A DNA stretch of 37,610 bases from Pseudomonadota bacterium. GTDB lineage: Bacteria; Pseudomonadota; Alphaproteobacteria; Caulobacterales; Caulobacteraceae. A program made the position numbers and the translations under genes. The notes under the pieces are model-generated. The model was not told the DNA's origin, ran no database searches, and saw only the letters and a program-made list of their open reading frames with translations. The stretch is from contig JAFAEC010000217.1 in NCBI GenBank assembly GCA_023424215.1, forward strand, positions 1-37,610. Direction: 5' to 3'. Positions 35,925 to 37,610 of the stretch are shown piece after piece (the first letter of the stretch is position 1; each line of letters opens with the position of its first letter).

Positions 35925-37610
35925 TCAGTACGCCAGCGCGATGCCGTCCTTGCGCATCTCGGTCGCCGCCCCGTACGTCCAGCGCCCGCCCGGGTTCGGC
36001 TGGCGCACCACGTTCTGGTAGCCGCCGAAGCCGCCGTTGGGCGGGCCGAGCGTCCAGCCCATGGCGGTCAGCTGCGCCTTCGTCGCCTCGGGCACGCCGC
36101 TCTCGAGGTGGAGGACGCCGGCGCCCTCGGCCGGCTGGCCGGTCGGCTCGGAGGAGCCTTCGTGCTGCCAGCGCGGCGCGTCGCCGGCCGCCTGCGGCTC
36201 CAGGCCGTAGTCGACCATGTTGACGATGATCTGGGCCTGGCCCTGCGGCTGCATGCCGCCGCCCATGACACCGAAGGCCATCCACGGCTCGCCGTCCTTG
36301 CAGGCGAAGCCCGGAATGATGGTGTGGAAGGGCCGCTTGCCGGGGGCGTACAGGTTGGGGCTGCCGTCCTTCAGGCTGAACAGTTCGCCCCGGTCCTGGA
36401 ACATGAAGCCCAGCGGACGCTCTCCGTCGTCGGGGGCGAGGCCCGAGCCCATGCCGCGGTAGTTGGACTGGATCCAGCTGACCATCATCCCGTCCCTGTC
36501 GGCGACCGAGAAGTAGGTGGTGTCGCCCTGGGTCGGCGCGTCGCCGGGGAAGACCCGGTCCATGACCCGGTCCGGCCGGATCAGGCGGGCGCGCTCGGCG
36601 GCGTATTCCTTGGAGTTCAGCCATTCGACCGGGGCCGCGGCGAACCTCTGGTCGGCGAAGAAGCGGGCGCGGTCCTCGAAGGCCAGTCGCTTGGCCTCGG
36701 CCTGGTGGTGGATCGAGGCGGCCGACTGGAAGCCCATGCCGGCGAGATCGAACTGTTCGCAGACGTTGAGGATCTGGTTGGTCGACAGGCCCTGGGTGTT
36801 CGGCCCCAGGCCGTAGACCTCGACCCCGCGATAGGTGGTGCGGATCGGCTCGACCCACTCGGTGCGGTGGGCGGCCAGATCGGCCCGGGTCATCCAGCCG
36901 CCGATGCGGCGGAAATAGCGCTCGATCGCGTCGGCCAGCGGGCCGTCGTAGAAGGCGTCGCGCCCGCCTTCGGCGATGGCCCGGTAGGTCCGCCCGAGGA
37001 AGGGGTTGGCGAACATCTCGCCCACGCCGGGCACGCGGCCGCCCGACGCATAGACCACCTTGCGGTTGTCGTTCTCCTCGATCAGCCGCGACGACCGGTC
37101 GAAGATCGCCATGTTGCGCTCGAGGTACCAGGCGATGACCTGCGGGACCGGCACGCCCTGCTCGCACAACTCGGCCACCGGCAGCAGCACGTCGCGCCAG
37201 GGCAGCTTGCCGTAGCGCTGGTGGGCGCTCCACCAGGCGTCGACCGTGCCCGGGACATTGACCGTCACCGCGCCGTAGGAGGGCAGGTAGCCGCGGTCGT
37301 TGGCGCGCGCCCGCGCCGTCTCCAGCGACAGGCCGCGCGGGCTGTTCCCGGAGCCGTTGAGGCCCACTACCTTGCGCTGCGCCGGATCCCACAGCATGCA
37401 AAAGGCGTCGCCGCCGATGCCGTTGGCCACCGGCTCGAGGAAGCCCAGGGCGGCGTTGATGGCGATGGCGGCGTCGATCGCCGAACCGCCGCGGCGCAGG
37501 GTGTCGATGCCGATCAGGGTCGCGGCTGGATGGGCCGTCGCCGCCGCGCCATTGGCGCCCCAGACCGTCGAACGCCCGGCGAAGGGCGCGCCGGTGATCC
37601 GGTCGCCGGG
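35925..37610 (-). CDS. Gamma-glutamyltransferase family protein (N-terminus cut by window end)
   Basis: The reading frame runs open to the last base of the window, so the start lies beyond 37610; 561 residues are visible. Features include LRRGGSAIDAAIAINAALGF and EPVANGIGGDAFCMLWD near the visible N-terminus. The autoprocessing site is a TT pair in GDTTYFSVADRDG, with the catalytic threonine at 36519-36521. The C-terminus is typical (TYGAATEMRKDGIALAY). This Ntn-hydrolase family includes glutathione gamma-glutamyltransferases and acylases. Any signal peptide lies outside the window. Confidence 0.93.
   Translation of the reverse strand, partial: PGDRITGAPFAGRSTVWGANGAAATAHPAATLIGIDTLRRGGSAIDAAIAINAALGFLEPVANGIGGDAFCMLWDPAQRKVVGLNGSGNSPRGLSLETARARANDRGYLPSYGAVTVNVPGTVDAWWSAHQRYGKLPWRDVLLPVAELCEQGVPVPQVIAWYLERNMAIFDRSSRLIEENDNRKVVYASGGRVPGVGEMFANPFLGRTYRAIAEGGRDAFYDGPLADAIERYFRRIGGWMTRADLAAHRTEWVEPIRTTYRGVEVYGLGPNTQGLSTNQILNVCEQFDLAGMGFQSAASIHHQAEAKRLAFEDRARFFADQRFAAAPVEWLNSKEYAAERARLIRPDRVMDRVFPGDAPTQGDTTYFSVADRDGMMVSWIQSNYRGMGSGLAPDDGERPLGFMFQDRGELFSLKDGSPNLYAPGKRPFHTIIPGFACKDGEPWMAFGVMGGGMQPQGQAQIIVNMVDYGLEPQAAGDAPRWQHEGSSEPTGQPAEGAGVLHLESGVPEATKAQLTAMGWTLGPPNGGFGGYQNVVRQPNPGGRWTYGAATEMRKDGIALAY

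Overview
The window is chromosomal DNA of an alphaproteobacterium, most likely Caulobacteraceae and Brevundimonas-like. The evidence is very high GC by eye, strong G/C bias at third codon positions, overlapping start and stop codons, several GTG/TTG starts, and gene types typical of that family (three-part pnt genes, an ScfR/RamB-like regulator divergent from aceA, an aa3 oxidase subunit IV, a GDSL autotransporter). The genus is inferred. No phage, transposon, CRISPR array or plasmid functions were seen, and no stretch longer than 300 bases lacks a gene.

Layout. Positions 1-5870 hold translation and secretion genes: the tail of tuf with its terminator, a TM-helix-repeat membrane protein, a tiny lipoprotein, a CNNM/CBS transporter, tRNA-Trp, secE, nusG, a probable L1-binding leader, rplK and rplA. 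Three of the terminators here are strong. Positions 5923-9097 hold a secreted DUF2059 protein, a coupled DUF47-PiT-Nudix operon for phosphate uptake, and a convergent DUF1203 gene. Positions 9200-12713 hold oligopeptidase F, a secreted serine hydrolase and an aa3 oxidase small subunit.

Positions 12798-17917 are the most unusual part. The proton-translocating transhydrogenase genes (pntAA, pntAB, pntB) are interleaved with three small unrecognised genes. They are followed without a gap by a lipoprotein, a DUF4160/DUF2442 pair and a DUF1801 gene, nearly all joined by overlapping or adjacent stop/start codons. The whole run could be one ten-gene transcript.

Positions 17918-24376 hold a WYL regulator with a small divergent gene, a secreted gluzincin-type metalloprotease, a ParE/RHH toxin-antitoxin pair, and the ScfR-like regulator divergent from isocitrate lyase (aceA), which has a small downstream partner gene.

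Positions 24381-31385 are all on the minus strand: an MHYT-PAS hybrid histidine kinase, an M23 peptidase, a GDSL autotransporter, and a single-chain fusion of phosphoserine phosphatase to phosphoglycerate dehydrogenase (first and last steps of serine synthesis). Positions 31436-37610 hold an SDR oxidoreductase with a long membrane/amphipathic tail, hslO (Hsp33), an exported alpha/beta hydrolase, a CPBP intramembrane protease, and a gamma-glutamyltransferase-family gene cut by the window end.

The best candidates for something new are the intercalated pnt operon, the SerB-SerA fusion and the SDR with its membrane tail. None amounts to a demonstrated new system from sequence alone.
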